Position numbers and translations under genes: made by a program. The notes below the pieces were generated by a model. The model was not told where the DNA came from and ran no database searches. It saw nothing but the letters and a program-made list of their open reading frames with translations. From Alphaproteobacteria bacterium (GTDB lineage: Bacteria > Pseudomonadota > Alphaproteobacteria > ATCC43930 > CGMCC-115725): a DNA stretch of 17,295 nucleotides. The stretch lies in the NCBI GenBank assembly GCA_030039975.1, contig JASHUO010000484.1:1-17295 (forward strand), written 5' to 3'. Of this stretch, positions 14,274 to 17,295 are shown one piece after another (within the stretch, counting starts at the first letter, position 1; each line of letters begins with the position of its first letter).

Positions 14274-17200
14274 TTATCGGAAGTCGCGGCTCTCGATGCG
14301 GAGCTCGACAGGCGCGTCGAGAACGGGATCACCGAGCCGGCGCAGCAGCGGCGAGAGATCGGTGAGACGGCCCGCGACGACATGGATGACTTCGCCCTCG
14401 CGCTGCAGGCGACCGGTGACCTCGACCAGCTTGGCACCCATGACGACCGGACGGAAGCGCTCGAACACCTTGCGCCAGACGACGATATTGGCGATGCCGG
14501 TCTCGTCCTCGAGCGTCATGAAGATGACGCCGCTCGCCGTCGCCGGCTGCTGGCGTACGATGGCAAGCCCGGCGACCTTGACGAGTCCTGATGGTGGCGC
14601 GGTGGCAAGCTGTGCATTCCGCAGGATGCGGCGCGCCGCGAGCTCTGGACGCAATAGCGCCAGCGGATGGCGTTTTAGAGAGAGGCCGGTGGCGCGATAA
14701 TCCTCGACAACCTGCTCGCCCAGGCCCATTGCCGGCAGCGGCGCCGGCGGCTCGGGACTCCTGGCGGCGAGCGGCGCCAGCAAAGGCAGCGGCGTCTCCG
14801 GCTTGACATGCTCAAGCCCTTTCACCGCCCAGAGCGCTTGGCGCCGATCGAGCTCCATCGAGCGGAAGGCATCGGCATCGGCCAGCCGCTCCAGCGCACC
14901 GCGGGAAAGCCCGGTCCGGTGTTGCAGCTCGGCAGGCCAACGGAACAGGGCAAGACGTTGCGCCACGAGCTTGTCCCTGATTTCCGTCTCGGCGAGTCCC
15001 TTCACTTGGCGAAAGCCGAGGCGGAGCGCACGGCGTCCGTCATCGCTGGCGGGCTCGAGCGTGCAATCCCAATCGCTGTGATTGACGTCGACCGGGCGCA
15101 GCTCGACGCCATGGTTTTGCGCATCGCGCACGATCTGCGCCGGCGCATAAAAGCCCATCGGCTGGCTGTTGAGCAGCGCACAAGCAAAGACCTCGGGATA
15201 AAAACGTTTGAGCCAAGCCGAGACATAGACAAGGAGCGCAAAGCTCGCGGCGTGCGACAGCGGAAAGCCGTAATCGCTGAAGCCCTTGATCTGCTCGAAG
15301 CAGCGCAGAGCGAAATCCCGCTCGAAATTGTTGGCGACCATGCCGGCGATGAACTTCTTCTCGAAGCGGTCGATGTCGCCATTCCGCTTGAAGGTCGCCA
15401 TGGCGCGGCGCAAACCATCGGCCTCGCCAGCGGTGAAGCCCGCGCCGATCATGGCGATCTTCATCGCCTGCTCCTGAAAGAGCGGGACGCCATAGGTATG
15501 CTTCAGTACGTCTTCGAGGCCCTTGGGATAGGTGACCGGCTCCAGCTTCATGCGGCGGCGGAGATAGGGATGGACCATGTCGCCCTGAATGGGACCCGGC
15601 CGCACGATCGCGACCTCGACGACGAGATCGAAGAACTCGCGCGGCCGGAGACGCGGCAGCATGCTCATCTGGGCGCGGCTTTCGACCTGGAAGACGCCGA
15701 TCGAATCGGCATGGCAGAGCATCTCGTAAACCTCCGGCCGCCCTTGGGGCACGGTGGCGAGGGTGTAACGCTTGCCCTCATGGCGCTCGAGCAAATCGAA
15801 AGCGCGGTGAATGCAGCTCAGCATGCCAAGACCCAGCACATCGACCTTGAGGATGCCGAGGACGTTGAGATCGTCCTTGTCCCATTCGATGACGGTACGA
15901 TCCTCCATGGCCGCATTCTCGATCGGCACCAGTTCGTCGAGCCGTCCCTCGGTGATGACAAAGCCGCCGACATGCTGAGAGAGATGACGAGGAAAGCCCA
16001 TGAGCTCACCGGCGAGGTCGAGCGCCAGCCGCAAAGTGCGATCATCGGGATCAAGGCCAGCGCCGCGCACCTGCTCATCGTCGATGGCGCCACTGCCCCA
16101 ACCCCAGACGGTGCCGGCGAGCGCGGCGGTCACGTCCTCTGAGAGGCCCAGCGCCTTTCCGACCTCGCGGATCGCGCCGCGGGAGCGATAGGTGCTCACC
16201 ACCGCCGTCATGCCGGCACGATGGCGACCGTATTTTCTGTAGATATATTGGATCACCTCCTCGCGCTGCTCATGCTCGAAATCGACATCGATATCGGGCG
16301 GCTCGTTGCGCTCGCTGCTGACGAAGCGCTCGAACAGCAGATCGACCGTATTGGGATCGACATCAGTGATGCCGAGGCAAAAACAGACCGCGGAGTTCGC
16401 GGCCGAGCCGCGGCCTTGACAGAGGATATTTTCCTTGCGGGCGTAACTCATGATGTCATGAACGGTCAGGAAATAGGAGGCGTAGCCGAGCTCGCCGATC
16501 AGCTGCAGCTCATGCTCGACCTGCTGCCGGATCTTCTCAGGTATGCCGTCGGGATAGCGCCACGCCGCGCCTTCAAGAGCGAGACGTTCGAGCTTCATCT
16601 GCGGCGGCGTCCCGTCCTGACCGGTCTCGTCGGGGTAGTCGTAGCGCAGCTCGTCGAGGCTGAAGCGACAGCGCTCGACGATCTCCAGCGTGCGCGCGAC
16701 CGCCTCAGGATATTGGCGGAAAAGGCGCGCCATCTCTTCCGGCGGCTTCAGATGGCGCTCGGCATGGGCCTCGAGGCGAAAACCCGCTTCGGCCACGGTG
16801 CAGCCTTCGCGGATGCAAGTGACGATGTCCTGCACTCTGCGCCGCCGCGGCGCGTGATAGAGGACATCATTGGTAGCGATGAGCGGCAGATTGGCTCGCT
16901 GCGCCAGCTCCCCCAGCCGGTGCATGCGCCTTGCGTCATCGCCGCGATAGAGATGGCTGGCGGCGAGATAAGCGGCATCGCGACAATCGCCGGCGAGGCG
17001 TGCGAGAAAATCGGCAAAGCCTTCCTCGGGCGCATCGGGCGGCAGCGCAACGAGAATCTGCCCCGCGCCATGCTCGAGAAGATCAGTATACGCCAGGCAG
17101 CATTCGCCCTTCTCGGCACGCCTTTTTCCCAAGCTCAAGAGGCGAGAGAGGCGGCCATAGGCAGCGCGGTCGGTGGGAAAGCAAAGCAGGCTCGGCGCAT

Positions 17201-17295
17201 CGGTGAGATCGAGGCGACAGCCGACGATGTGGCGAAAGCCGAGCTCCTGGGCGGCGCTGTGCGCACGGACGATGCCGGCGAAGGTGTTGCGGTCG
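14274..17295 (-). CDS. dnaE2: error-prone DNA polymerase DnaE2 / ImuC (5' end beyond right edge)
   Basis: The frame is open to the right edge, giving 1006 visible residues; perhaps 30-80 N-terminal ones are missing from the family's usual length. The visible start DRNTFAGIVRAHSAAQELGF and GCRLDLTDAPSLLCFPTD are PHP-domain stretches. The palm follows, with PPDIDVDFEHEQ (catalytic Asp codons at 16287 and 16281) and the third Asp in LKVDVLGLGML (codon at 15840-15842). Then come SDYGFPLSHAASFALLVY and a C-terminal OB fold (VKVAGLAIVRQQPATASGV; MTLEDETGIANIVVW) typical of DnaE2. It is a replicative-type C-family polymerase used in SOS-induced translesion synthesis with ImuA and ImuB. Those genes usually lie just upstream, here beyond the edge. 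Any LexA box would also be there. Confidence 0.95.
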   Translation of the reverse strand, partial: DRNTFAGIVRAHSAAQELGFRHIVGCRLDLTDAPSLLCFPTDRAAYGRLSRLLSLGKRRAEKGECCLAYTDLLEHGAGQILVALPPDAPEEGFADFLARLAGDCRDAAYLAASHLYRGDDARRMHRLGELAQRANLPLIATNDVLYHAPRRRRVQDIVTCIREGCTVAEAGFRLEAHAERHLKPPEEMARLFRQYPEAVARTLEIVERCRFSLDELRYDYPDETGQDGTPPQMKLERLALEGAAWRYPDGIPEKIRQQVEHELQLIGELGYASYFLTVHDIMSYARKENILCQGRGSAANSAVCFCLGITDVDPNTVDLLFERFVSSERNEPPDIDVDFEHEQREEVIQYIYRKYGRHRAGMTAVVSTYRSRGAIREVGKALGLSEDVTAALAGTVWGWGSGAIDDEQVRGAGLDPDDRTLRLALDLAGELMGFPRHLSQHVGGFVITEGRLDELVPIENAAMEDRTVIEWDKDDLNVLGILKVDVLGLGMLSCIHRAFDLLERHEGKRYTLATVPQGRPEVYEMLCHADSIGVFQVESRAQMSMLPRLRPREFFDLVVEVAIVRPGPIQGDMVHPYLRRRMKLEPVTYPKGLEDVLKHTYGVPLFQEQAMKIAMIGAGFTAGEADGLRRAMATFKRNGDIDRFEKKFIAGMVANNFERDFALRCFEQIKGFSDYGFPLSHAASFALLVYVSAWLKRFYPEVFACALLNSQPMGFYAPAQIVRDAQNHGVELRPVDVNHSDWDCTLEPASDDGRRALRLGFRQVKGLAETEIRDKLVAQRLALFRWPAELQHRTGLSRGALERLADADAFRSMELDRRQALWAVKGLEHVKPETPLPLLAPLAARSPEPPAPLPAMGLGEQVVEDYRATGLSLKRHPLALLRPELAARRILRNAQLATAPPSGLVKVAGLAIVRQQPATASGVIFMTLEDETGIANIVVWRKVFERFRPVVMGAKLVEVTGRLQREGEVIHVVAGRLTDLSPLLRRLGDPVLDAPVELRIESRDFR

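Noticed and set aside
14808..16142. 444-codon open frame on the plus strand inside dnaE2
   Set aside because: It is antisense to the conserved palm and downstream regions of DnaE2, has no ribosome site and no recognisable fold motifs.

Overview
The window is a GC-rich (roughly 63-66% by eye) chromosomal stretch. It most resembles an alphaproteobacterium of the Rhizobiales/Rhodospirillales type. Pointers are a long tandem-domain dCTP deaminase, an SOS-type DnaE2 polymerase, a bifunctional PutA without the DNA-binding domain, and a MalFGK-type importer with a Tat-exported binding protein. Long antisense open frames shadow almost every gene, as expected at this base composition. I see no IS elements, CRISPR arrays, tRNA or rRNA genes, phage genes or composition breaks.

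Layout, left to right. (1) Positions 1-2278, minus strand: a cytoplasmic molybdopterin / 4Fe-4S oxidoreductase is translationally coupled (ATGA overlap) to a VOC/glyoxalase-fold protein that runs off the left edge. (2) Positions 2279-2436: a divergent control region with a perfect 18-bp inverted repeat in front of a cytochrome P450 (plus strand, 2437-3828). (3) A long putA (minus strand) converges on the P450 with only 19 nt between the stops. (4) Positions 7001-7456 are a gene-free control region between putA and an ABC importer. (5) Positions 7457-11883, plus strand: binding protein, two permeases and ATPase of a carbohydrate-type (CUT1-like) importer, with a strong hairpin between the binding-protein gene and the first permease gene. 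(6) Positions 11880-17295, minus strand: dnaE2 (entering from the right edge), then dcd, then a two-domain VOC protein with the His-His-Glu arrangement of type I extradiol dioxygenases. The last gene's stop codon overlaps that of the ABC ATPase gene.

How the genes work together. The importer brings an unidentified organic solute into the cell. PutA oxidises proline to glutamate. The P450, the molybdenum enzyme and the two VOC proteins look like accessory oxidative catabolism, but nothing in the window fixes their substrates. DnaE2 belongs to damage-induced mutagenic repair; its usual partners imuA/imuB are not in view and may lie past the right edge. Dcd supplies dUTP for dTMP synthesis. I did not find a clearly new multi-gene system. 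The best leads are the coupled molybdoenzyme-VOC pair, the P450 operator-like palindrome and the orphan extradiol-type dioxygenase beside the importer.
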